This document shows, piece after piece, positions 33,020 through 39,270 of a stretch of DNA of 39,270 nt. The DNA comes from Candidatus Saccharibacteria bacterium UBA6209 (GTDB taxonomy: Bacteria; Patescibacteriota; Saccharimonadia; Saccharimonadales; Saccharimonadaceae). Below the pieces are notes generated by a model. The model saw only the letters and a list, made by a program, of their open reading frames with translations. It was not told the origin of the DNA and made no database searches. The stretch lies in assembly GCA_002421965.1 (NCBI GenBank), contig DISN01000018.1:1-39270 (forward strand). The letters run 5' to 3'. The position numbers and the translations under genes were made by a program. How positions within the stretch are numbered: the first letter of the stretch is position 1; the number at the start of each line of letters is the position of its first letter.

Positions 33020-34098
33020 AAATCCAACTCAAAGAAATCCCTGTCCGTGACGTGGCGCAAAATTTTGTGAACAACGAAGAAGAGGGTGTAATCGGCTATG
33101 GCAGCAAGCTAAATATACGTCCGAAATATCAGCGTGAATTCATCTACAAAGACGCGCAGCGCGATGCGGTGATCGATACAGTACGAAAGAGTTTTCCACT
33201 AAACGTGATGTACTGGGTGGCAAACGAGGATGGCACCTACGAGGTACTCGATGGGCAACAGCGAACAATCAGCCTGTGTCAGTATGTAGCCGGTGATTTT
33301 AGCGTAGACTACCAATATTTTCACAACCTGACTCACGAAGAGCAAGAGCAGATCCTTGACTACAAACTAATGGTGTACTTCTGCGAGGGCGACGACCGTG
33401 AAAAGCTTGAGTGGTTCAAGACGATCAACATCGCCGGCGAAAAGCTGACCGACCAAGAGCTGCGTAACGCCATTTATACCGGCACCTGGCTGACCGATGC
33501 AAAGCGATATTTCTCTCGCAGCAATGGCGCGGCCTACAATCTAGCTAAAGACTACGTGAATGGCTCGCCTATACGCCAGGACTACCTAGAAACGGCAATT
33601 AAGTGGATTTCGAGCGGAAACATCGAGCAGTACATGTCAAAAAACCAACATACGCAAAACGCCAATGAGCTGTGGATGTATTTTCAGAATGTTATCAGCT
33701 GGACAAGCTTGACCTTTTCCCACTATCGCCGAGAGATGAAGGGCGTAGACTGGGGGACACTATATAACTCCTACAAAGACACTTCCTATGATACGGACGT
33801 GATCGAATCTGAAATTGCACAGTTGATGATGGATGAAGACGTGACTAAGAAATCTGGCATATACCCGTACATCCTCACTCGTCACGAGAAGTATCTGTCG
33901 ATTCGCGCTTTTACTGACAACATGAAACGTGAATCGTACGAAAGACAGGGTGGACTCTGCCCGATGTGCGGCAATCACTTTGACCTAAGTGAAATGGAGG
34001 CTGACCACATCTCCCCTTGGTCAGAGGGTGGCAAAACATCTGCCGAAAATTGCCAAATGCTGTGTCGCGAAGACAATCGTCGCAAAAGCAACAAATAG
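33016..34098 (+). CDS. DUF262 (ParB-like) + HNH nuclease, likely restriction partner
   Basis: 360 residues. DUF262 N-terminus with YQREFIYKD and VLDGQQRTISL (the DGQQR motif), a helical middle, and a C-terminal HNH domain: CPMCGNHF, EADHISPWSEGGKTSAENCQ (His, Asn) and LCREDNRRKS. DUF262-HNH proteins include nucleotide-dependent defence nucleases (GmrSD, BrxU, SspE type). The start overlaps the methyltransferase stop (ATGA) with an AAGGAG SD, so the two are strictly coupled. The pair reads as a restriction-modification-like unit. Confidence 0.88.
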   Translation: MKIQLKEIPVRDVAQNFVNNEEEGVIGYGSKLNIRPKYQREFIYKDAQRDAVIDTVRKSFPLNVMYWVANEDGTYEVLDGQQRTISLCQYVAGDFSVDYQYFHNLTHEEQEQILDYKLMVYFCEGDDREKLEWFKTINIAGEKLTDQELRNAIYTGTWLTDAKRYFSRSNGAAYNLAKDYVNGSPIRQDYLETAIKWISSGNIEQYMSKNQHTQNANELWMYFQNVISWTSLTFSHYRREMKGVDWGTLYNSYKDTSYDTDVIESEIAQLMMDEDVTKKSGIYPYILTRHEKYLSIRAFTDNMKRESYERQGGLCPMCGNHFDLSEMEADHISPWSEGGKTSAENCQMLCREDNRRKSNK

Positions 34099-34113
34099 AG
34101 CATTTAGCCCTCA

Positions 34114-34146
34114 ATAAAATAAGGCCCTAGTGAGGCCTTATTTTAT
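34114..34146. terminator. Bidirectional terminator, HNH gene / nrd operon
   Basis: ATAAAATAAGGCC (34114-34126) and GGCCTTATTTTAT (34134-34146) form a 13-bp stem with a 7-nt loop between convergent transcripts. Confidence 0.85.
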
Positions 34147-34161
34147 GTATTTATTTGTCTA

Positions 34162-34335
34162 TTATTCGCAGCCGTCGCAAATTGTTGCTAGTGCTGGATC
34201 AAATGGCGCAACAACGGTACCACTTTTAGCGGCTTGTTCTTCGGCAGCTTCCTGGGCGGCCTGCATGGCAGTATCAATCGCGCTGAGTTTCTCCTCTAGA
34301 GTCATGTCGTCTGTGATGATGGCCGATGCGTTCAT
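34162..34335 (-). CDS. 57-residue protein ending in CDGCE; candidate separate NrdA tail
   Basis: ATG 34335 follows AAAGGA with an 8-nt gap; the stop is a double TAA-TAG. Residues 8-37 form an acidic amphipathic helix (TLEEKLSAIDTAMQAAQEAA), then a flexible PFDPALA segment and the end ICDGCE. NrdA proteins normally end with a flexible tail and a Cys pair (CEACQ-like) that re-reduces the active site; here NrdA lacks one. This gene lies at the end of the nrd cluster and has an NrdR-box-like operator inside its own promoter. Its role as an in-trans swinging arm is an inference; a redox or regulatory peptide is the alternative. Confidence 0.7.
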   Translation of the reverse strand: MNASAIITDDMTLEEKLSAIDTAMQAAQEAAEEQAAKSGTVVAPFDPALATICDGCE

Positions 34336-34378
34336 TTGTCGTTCCTTTTCGTCTTGGTTATTTTAATGCTTATGTTCA

Positions 34379-34408
34379 ATAATACGCTATATGTAGCGTT
34401 TTAGGCAA
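34379..34408 (-). promoter_or_regulatory. Promoter with embedded NrdR-box-like operator for gene 34162
   Basis: ACGCTATATGTAGCGT (34384-34399) is nearly perfectly palindromic and lies in the 18-bp spacer between TTGCCT (34408-34403) and TATTAT (34384-34379) on the minus strand, the same geometry as at nrdA. A second, clearly poorer candidate is at 34416-34431. Confidence 0.6.
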
Positions 34409-34796
34409 CAAAATGCCACATATTTTGTGTTGTAGAATTTTCATCAAGTTGCCCAATTGGCGAAATATATACCTCAACCAAATCACCTTTTGGCTTAAAA
34501 TCACCAAATTTTTTGGCATAAGCCTCGAGCGCAAGCTCTTCGTCCCGATCCGATGCCACAAGTGCTGTTGTATGTAGGTAAACCGCCTGCTTTTTATCAT
34601 TCCACACAACAAATTCAACCTTGCCTGAACGAATAGCGTTCTCGGCATGTCGTGTAGTGCGATTGGATATCCAAACAATCCTATCGCCCATCCGCGCAAA
34701 ATGCAGCGGTGCAACCGCTGGCGTACGGTCTCGATTAACCGTAGCCATCGCTCCAACCTGAACTGTGTCGAGTATGTTTTGTACTATCTCGTTCAT
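34401..34796 (-). CDS. Pyridoxamine-5'-phosphate-oxidase-like split-barrel protein
   Basis: 131 residues from ATG 34796, 4 nt after the nrdB stop. FMN-binding split-barrel pattern: ATVNRDRTPAVAPLHFAR, RIVWISNRTTRHAENAIRSG (in part) and VEFVVWNDKKQAVYLH. Members are flavin or F420-binding oxidoreductases or flavin-binding proteins. Its location at the end of nrdA-nrdB suggests a redox helper for RNR, for example in cofactor assembly or electron supply (inference). Confidence 0.82.
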   Translation of the reverse strand: MNEIVQNILDTVQVGAMATVNRDRTPAVAPLHFARMGDRIVWISNRTTRHAENAIRSGKVEFVVWNDKKQAVYLHTTALVASDRDEELALEAYAKKFGDFKPKGDLVEVYISPIGQLDENSTTQNMWHFVA

Positions 34797-34800
34797 GTCG

Positions 34801-35799
34801 TTACTTTCCACTGTTAACTTCGTAACTTGTGTTGGTGCTTTCAAAGAAATTTACAAGCTCTAGAGTATCGTTGGCTGTAGCCATCCATTTGGCAGGATTT
34901 GGTACATTATACTCAGGATCAAAGCCCAGCTCCTGCAGACGGCGATCAGTCATGTGCATAACATACTGATTAACGTAGTCGGCATTAAGACCCAAGATGC
35001 CCTTTGGCAGCATGTCCTCGTTGTAGGCTTTTTCAAGCTCAACCGCCTGAAGAATTAACGCTCGAATTTCGTCGGCAAATTCCTGAGTTTGCAGCTCTGG
35101 ATTTTCGTCCAAGATTGTCAGTAGCAGATTAATACCAAAGGTCAGGTGTAGATTTTCATCCTTAGTAATCCAGTCGAGTAGACTACCGACATTACGCAGC
35201 AAATTGCGCTGGCGGAAACTCATACCAACCATAAATCCAGAGTAGAACCAGATGCCCTCAAGGACAATATTGTATGCGACCAGTGAGCGAACAAAGTCTT
35301 TTTTGCCCTCAAGAGTGTAGATGTCTAGACTTGGGTCGAGCATTACTTCCAGGTGCTTGTTCTGGAAGTCGGCCTTGTCAGCCAGCGACTTCTTACCAAA
35401 CCCAGCCGCATAGATCTCTTCACGATTAAACGGAAACGTCTCGATAATGTACTCAAAAGCCATAAAGTGATTTGCTTCTTCCCACATCTGCTTTGATAAA
35501 TACAGCTGAGCCTCAGCGGCATTAACATACGGGTAAATACCAAAGGCCAGCGACTTGTTGATTAAAAGCTCATTGGGATTTAGGTAGCTAATCACCGTTT
35601 TGAGTGCATGCTTTTCGTCATCACTCAATTTCTCGAAGTCCAAAAGGTCCTGGCCTAATTGCACTTCATTAGGGAACCAAGTATTGGCAACCGCCTGATT
35701 GTACAGGTCATATGCCCACGGGTAGCGAATTGGGTGCAGACTCAAACCGTCACGAAGCCCCGATCCTAGTATTCCGTTTTTTGGATGTTGATATGTCAT
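34801..35799 (-). CDS. nrdB: Class I ribonucleotide reductase small subunit, Phe at radical site
   Basis: 332 residues. Metal ligands can be aligned: Asp51 (QLGQD), Glu108 and His111 (WEEANH), Glu181 (VLEGIWFY), Glu215 and His218 (KDENLH). The position of the E. coli radical Tyr122 is Phe115 (HFMAF). Tyr-less R2 proteins of class Ic (for example Chlamydia) use a Mn/Fe centre rather than a tyrosyl radical, so the same is likely here. It generates the radical for NrdA. SD GAGG lies in the end of the 41-residue gene just upstream. Confidence 0.95.
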   Translation of the reverse strand: MTYQHPKNGILGSGLRDGLSLHPIRYPWAYDLYNQAVANTWFPNEVQLGQDLLDFEKLSDDEKHALKTVISYLNPNELLINKSLAFGIYPYVNAAEAQLYLSKQMWEEANHFMAFEYIIETFPFNREEIYAAGFGKKSLADKADFQNKHLEVMLDPSLDIYTLEGKKDFVRSLVAYNIVLEGIWFYSGFMVGMSFRQRNLLRNVGSLLDWITKDENLHLTFGINLLLTILDENPELQTQEFADEIRALILQAVELEKAYNEDMLPKGILGLNADYVNQYVMHMTDRRLQELGFDPEYNVPNPAKWMATANDTLELVNFFESTNTSYEVNSGK

Positions 35800-35800
35800 G

Positions 35801-35926
35801 CTACGCCTCCTCTAGTCCCGGCAGAACTTCTGTCTGCTCTGGAATTGGTAGTTCCGGTTGCTGATACTGAGCGAGAATATCCCACTCGGTTGATACGCTT
35901 CCTCCTAGTCCTGGTAATGTTTCCAT
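35801..35926 (-). CDS. 41-residue protein in nrd operon, LPGL motif twice
   Basis: ATG 35926 has AAGGAG 9 nt upstream and its stop is 1 nt before the nrdB start. METLPGLGGSVSTEWDILAQ is the first half and the end is EVLPGLEEA; LPGL occurs at residues 4-7 and 36-39, once near each end. No Cys, acidic. Unknown family. The position between nrdA and nrdB and the coupling to nrdB suggest a role in R1-R2 assembly; nothing more can be said. Confidence 0.7.
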   Translation of the reverse strand: METLPGLGGSVSTEWDILAQYQQPELPIPEQTEVLPGLEEA

Positions 35927-35948
35927 GCCTCTCTTCTCCTTTATACCC

Positions 35949-36350
35949 TTATATTTTTACTGAATTAACGATTGCCATTTTGGTAAGGCTGGTAATTTCT
36001 GACGACGAGCTGGTATTAATCTCAGAACTCACCGTGGTGTCAATATCATTAGCCTCGCTCGACCTTCTTGTCTCGCCCGCGCCCCCGCCATTAATCATAG
36101 CGCCATTGTCCCTCAAGGTGCTAGCAACAAAGTTTAATTTATCCTCATCGAGAGACTGGCCATTCCTCATCAATCGCATCAACTCACCGACAGCACCCCC
36201 AAACCTAACCCTTACATTCGGGGGTTCAACATTTGAGTTACTGTGATTAAGACTACTGCCACTATCCTTCGGACCTGGCCAATATTTCTCCGCATCTTCT
36301 GGGCTAAGCCCCAAAGGCAATTTATTCAAAACACTACCTTCACTCAACAT
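35949..36350 (-). CDS. 133-residue unknown protein in nrd operon
   Basis: ATG 36350 is immediately after the nrdA stop, with the SD AGGAGG inside the last nrdA codons, so translation is coupled. KLPLGLSPEDAEKYWPGPKD near the start, a helical GGAVGELMRLMRNGQSLDED segment (part shown: VGELMRLMRNGQSLDED), then Ser/Thr/Asn-rich, probably disordered sequence to the end. No Cys, no transmembrane segment, no family recognised. Confidence 0.75.
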   Translation of the reverse strand: MLSEGSVLNKLPLGLSPEDAEKYWPGPKDSGSSLNHSNSNVEPPNVRVRFGGAVGELMRLMRNGQSLDEDKLNFVASTLRDNGAMINGGGAGETRRSSEANDIDTTVSSEINTSSSSEITSLTKMAIVNSVKI

Positions 36351-36352
36351 CG

Positions 36353-38758
36353 TTATTTCCTCCTCGCAAAGCCAAAGCCACGTGCGGCCCCGCCCTGTTG
36401 TTTAATTTTAGTTTGTGCTGTCTTTTCTATAGATACCGTTGTCTGCTCCGACTGGTGACGTGGCTTAACATGTAGATAATACGTCGTTTTGAGCCCCTGC
36501 TTCCAGGCCTCGGTGTAAATCTTTACGTACTCATCGATATCTCTAGTCTCCAAATACATATTTCGTGAAATTGCCTGATCAACCCACTTCTGGGCCCTGG
36601 CCGCAACTTCGATAAACGCGTACGGCGACAGCTGGAAGCTAGTTTTGTAAACCGCTTTAACCTCGTCCGGTATGCCGTCAATCTCCTGCACATCACCCTG
36701 ATTGGCAAACACTTCATCCTTAAGCGAATCCCAAAGATCCAGTTTCTTAAGCTCACGAACCAAGTTCGGATTTACTTCCAAGAACTTGCCATTTAGTGTA
36801 CTTCGACTAAATATCTGCGCAAATTGCGGATCAAGCCCCGGAGTTGTGCCAGCGATATGTCCGATATTGGCCGTTGGCGCGATTGCCATCAAGGTTGCGT
36901 TACGCATGCCTTTTTTGACCTTCTTGCGCAGCTCGTCCCAGTCAAGCCGAGTCTTTTTATCTATATTGACCTTAACCTTGCGATCGCCGGCCAGGGTTTC
37001 GATGGTATCAATCGGCAAAATACCTTTACTCCAACCACTGCCCTTAAATGCTGGGTAGCTACCAAGCACCTTCGCCAGCTCCGCCGACTCATCGATCGCA
37101 TTGTAGCTGATAAACTCCGTCAACTGATCGATCAATTCGAACGATCCTTCAGAATCATAGCTAAGGTGCAGTCGTTCTAGTACCTCGGTAAAGCCCATTA
37201 AGCCTAGACCAATTGCTCTAGTCTGGCTATTGGCATGCATCGCTTCGTCTACAGATAGATTTGTAATGTCAATCAAACCATCAAGCTGACGTACTGCACT
37301 GCGCGAGCTCTTCGCCAGCCTATCCCAATCCCACTCGCCATCATCACTTAGATGCGCCGACAAGTTAATACTCACTAAGTTACAAACAGCAATATTATCA
37401 CGATCCTGCGGTAACGTAATCTCGGTGCATAGGTTAGACAGATGAATCACGCCAGTGTTATTGTTTAGCGCCCTGGTGTTAATTGTGTCCTTCCAGGTTA
37501 ACCATGGGTGGCTAGTCGCCTGTAGCTGAATCAAAATCGCCCTAAACTGCTCACGTGCCGATAACTTCTCGTATTTTCGAAGTTTGCCAGATTCTGCCAT
37601 TTTAATATACTCTTTGTACTTTTTCGAAAATTCAGCACCGTAAAGCTCAGTTAGGTCCATGACCTCAGCTGGGTCAAACAGATACCAATCCTCGTCATTC
37701 TCAACTCGCTTCATAAACTCGTCAGAGATAAACACCGCCGTGTTCGCAAATCGTGTACGAAAATATGGGTCACCCGAGTTCTGCTTAAGGTCAAGAAATT
37801 GCGGAAAGTTAAGGTGCCAGTTCTCCATATAAAGCGCCGCCGCCCCCGCCTTTTTACCCTTACGACTTACTGCAAACAGTGCAGTATCTACCATCTTCAT
37901 AAATGGAATTGGGCCAGTCGACTCAGTATTGGTTGTTTTGACTGGGCTACCGGCTGCGCGGAGTTTAGTAAATCCGATACCAATACCACCCGTGCCCTTA
38001 GCAATCCACATCGTATCTCGGACTGCCTTGGCGATCGACTCCATATCGTCCTCAACGTTCATCAAAAAACAGTTGCTTAGCTGTGGATTTGCACCGCCAG
38101 CATTAATTCGCGTCGAACCACCTGGTACATAATCAAGATTCGCCATATGTTCGTAGAAGTCTAGTGCCGATTCGGTTGGGTTCTTGGCGTTATAGCTAAG
38201 CCCCATAGCAATTCGCATGTGAGTAAACTGGGGCACTTCGATTGGCTCACCAGAACCTTTTCGCAGTGAATATCGATTTTTGTTAGTAATCACACCCAAA
38301 TATTTTGATAGATCATCTTTTGCCGGATCAAGCGCTGCTGCAAGTCTTTTGATATCAAACAACTTATCATCGGTCATTCGCGAATCCAACAAACCAAGCT
38401 CGGTCGCCTGCTTTATGTAGTCGGGAAACTTAACCGCATGCAACTTCTTTAATTCGTCAAAAGTCTCATAGTCACCAAGAACTTTCTTATATATAGTCTT
38501 AAGTAGCAGTCTTGCAGCAATCTTATCGTAGTCTGGATCGTCCTTAACATTCTGCAGAGTGGCGTTAATGACCGCCTCGTCCAATTGCTCACTAGTAATA
38601 CCGTCAAACAAAGTCAGTTGAACTTCGCTCGCTACCTGAACAACTTTTGCAATTTGTTCTGGCAGCCCCTCACTAGCCTTAACCAGCGCTAAATTTATCT
38701 TATTTGCGTCAAACAGTTCACGTTTACCGTCTCGCTTGACGACATAAATATCCGGCAT
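36353..38758 (-). CDS. nrdA: Class I ribonucleotide reductase large subunit without C-terminal cysteine pair
   Basis: 801 residues. N-terminal ATP-cone (VVKRDGKRELFDANKINLAL), then the barrel with Cys230 (QLSNCFL), the Asn442-x-Cys444-x-Glu446 site (SNLCTEI), Cys459 (AVCNLVSINL) and the radical-path Tyr pair in TTYYLH. These are the only three Cys in the protein. The C-terminal tail (GGAARGFGFARRK) is Cys-free, whereas normal class I NrdA needs a Cys pair there to re-reduce the active-site disulfide. It converts ribonucleotides to deoxyribonucleotides. SD AAAGGGGG is 8 nt before the ATG. First gene of an operon of at least five. Confidence 0.96.
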   Translation of the reverse strand: MPDIYVVKRDGKRELFDANKINLALVKASEGLPEQIAKVVQVASEVQLTLFDGITSEQLDEAVINATLQNVKDDPDYDKIAARLLLKTIYKKVLGDYETFDELKKLHAVKFPDYIKQATELGLLDSRMTDDKLFDIKRLAAALDPAKDDLSKYLGVITNKNRYSLRKGSGEPIEVPQFTHMRIAMGLSYNAKNPTESALDFYEHMANLDYVPGGSTRINAGGANPQLSNCFLMNVEDDMESIAKAVRDTMWIAKGTGGIGIGFTKLRAAGSPVKTTNTESTGPIPFMKMVDTALFAVSRKGKKAGAAALYMENWHLNFPQFLDLKQNSGDPYFRTRFANTAVFISDEFMKRVENDEDWYLFDPAEVMDLTELYGAEFSKKYKEYIKMAESGKLRKYEKLSAREQFRAILIQLQATSHPWLTWKDTINTRALNNNTGVIHLSNLCTEITLPQDRDNIAVCNLVSINLSAHLSDDGEWDWDRLAKSSRSAVRQLDGLIDITNLSVDEAMHANSQTRAIGLGLMGFTEVLERLHLSYDSEGSFELIDQLTEFISYNAIDESAELAKVLGSYPAFKGSGWSKGILPIDTIETLAGDRKVKVNIDKKTRLDWDELRKKVKKGMRNATLMAIAPTANIGHIAGTTPGLDPQFAQIFSRSTLNGKFLEVNPNLVRELKKLDLWDSLKDEVFANQGDVQEIDGIPDEVKAVYKTSFQLSPYAFIEVAARAQKWVDQAISRNMYLETRDIDEYVKIYTEAWKQGLKTTYYLHVKPRHQSEQTTVSIEKTAQTKIKQQGGAARGFGFARRK

Positions 38759-38864
38759 CCCTAATCCCCCTTTATGCTTACTTTGATGGGTGCAAGAAAA
38801 CCACTCAGCACCTCCACCGAGCGACCTCTGTCTGCTTACTCCCTAGTGTTTGTTTGGTACAACT

Positions 38865-38918
38865 ACAATGTATGTAGCGTCTGACCACGACTATAGACGC
38901 TATATGTATGGTTTGCAA
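38865..38918 (-). promoter_or_regulatory. nrdA promoter with NrdR-box pair
   Basis: Minus-strand TTGCAA (38918-38913), exact 17-bp spacer, TATAGT (38895-38890). Box ACGCTATATGTATGGT (38897-38912) fills the spacer and box ACAATGTATGTAGCGT (38865-38880) covers the start site. The boxes begin 32 bp apart, the three-turn spacing of known NrdR sites. A third, weaker box-like sequence is at 38944-38959. nrdR itself is not in the window. Confidence 0.75.
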
Positions 38919-39140
38919 GCCTATTTGTGAATATTACAACTATAAGCTATATGTCACCCCTGTTCGGCTGGTGTAGTAAGTTTTACTACCGCAAAATAAG
39001 GGTACTTCACCAAGCAAATTTGGTATATCATCACCCAAGCAATGGACTCCATGGTACACACCTAAAAGTAGGGTAGAAATGGGTATCGCCGCCCTCTTCC
39101 ATTCACTCTTCAGACAAAATACTTAAAAATGCTTTGCCAA
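38919..39140. other. Intergenic region upstream of nrdA, no gene seen
   Basis: Apart from the weak third box at 38944-38959 and a small hairpin (GTAGT/ACTAC near 38973-38989) I see no coding or RNA signal here. It separates the nrd promoter from the tRNA terminator. Confidence 0.5.
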
Positions 39141-39178
39141 CAAGAAAAATGACGCCCCGTTGGACGTCATTTTTCTTG
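39141..39178 (-). terminator. Terminator of tRNA-Ser
   Basis: CAAGAAAAATGACG (39141-39154) pairs with CGTCATTTTTCTTG (39165-39178). On the minus strand it begins inside the CCA end of the tRNA, so termination and tRNA 3' processing share bases. Confidence 0.85.
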
Positions 39179-39266
39179 GCGGAAGGAGAGGGATTCGAAC
39201 CCTCGAAAAGATTGCTCCTTTACACACTTTCCAGGCGTGCCAGTTCAACCACTCCTGCACCCTTCC
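39177..39266 (-). tRNA. tRNA-Ser(GGA), CCA encoded
   Basis: 90 nt including CCA. Acceptor GGAAGGG pairs with TCCTTCC, discriminator G, CCA encoded at 39179-39177. The anticodon stem CACGC/GTGTG holds the loop CTGGAAA, anticodon GGA (reads UCC/UCU). A long variable arm (serine class) and a T-arm GAGGG TTCGAAT CCCTC are present. Confidence 0.96.
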
Positions 39267-39270
39267 GTAC

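Noticed and set aside
34162..34335. 57-residue gene as a RiPP precursor
   Set aside because: Short size and Cys-containing end would fit, but there are no modification enzymes nearby and the operator links it to RNR.
34130..34366. Plus-strand 78-residue ORF
   Set aside because: It lies opposite the 57-residue gene that has an SD and operator, and begins in a terminator.
34416..34431. Second NrdR-like box next to 34384-34399
   Set aside because: The arms (CCAC/GTGT) are separated by 7 rather than 8 bases and the site is within the split-barrel gene; too degenerate to claim.
1..39270. Reassigned UGA codon (SR1/Gracilibacteria code)
   Set aside because: TGA ends mutM, dnaG, the methyltransferase and others at coupled overlaps, and conserved glycines use GGN.

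Overview
The window looks like the chromosome of a reduced, cell-wall-bearing Patescibacterium, most likely Candidatus Saccharibacteria (TM7). This is an inference from gene content, because no rRNA marker is present. The evidence is a primary sigma factor and replication/translation genes with almost no biosynthesis, very large BspA-type leucine-rich-repeat surface proteins with sortase signals, many short lineage-specific proteins, a WhiB-like protein, and TGA used as a normal stop codon (which argues against the SR1/Gracilibacteria code). Many genes have a TANNNT -10 hexamer exactly 6-7 nt before the ATG, so they are probably transcribed as leaderless mRNAs. Others, mostly inside operons, have clear Shine-Dalgarno sequences.

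Layout. 1-8.4 kb: a surface module of three LRR paralogues (the first truncated by the window edge) around a sortase; both complete paralogues end in LAxTG-type sorting signals. 8.4-15.3 kb: housekeeping genes rpsO, a type IV prepilin-like protein, truB with a degenerate NrnA-like protein, rpsT, holA, mutM, a membrane protein and a HAD hydrolase. 15.3-23.3 kb: polA, a WhiB-like protein, a P-loop kinase, the dnaG-rpoD pair (DnaG has lost all four zinc ligands), a membrane protein, a YjbR-like protein and orn. 23.3-26.4 kb: pyrH and mscL among short, well-led hypothetical genes, one behind a putative attenuator. 26.5-31.8 kb: argS, a 50-residue orphan, a ZIP transporter, pyrG, an I78-like peptide, a membrane protein and msrB. 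31.9-34.1 kb: a candidate structured RNA followed by an EcoRI-type adenine methyltransferase overlapping a DUF262-HNH nuclease, probably an acquired restriction-modification-like module. 34.1-38.9 kb: a class I ribonucleotide reductase (RNR) operon. 39.2 kb: tRNA-Ser(GGA).

The most interesting region is the RNR operon. The large subunit has only the three active-site cysteines and no C-terminal cysteine pair. The small subunit has Phe at the radical-tyrosine position. Two unknown short genes lie between nrdA and nrdB. A 57-residue gene at the end of the cluster has its own NrdR-box-like operator and ends in CDGCE, very like the missing NrdA tail. This suggests, as a testable inference, that the redox 'swinging arm' is supplied by a separate polypeptide. 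The same operator type is found upstream of nrdA (a pair 32 bp apart overlapping the promoter) and upstream of pyrG, suggesting one nucleotide regulon.
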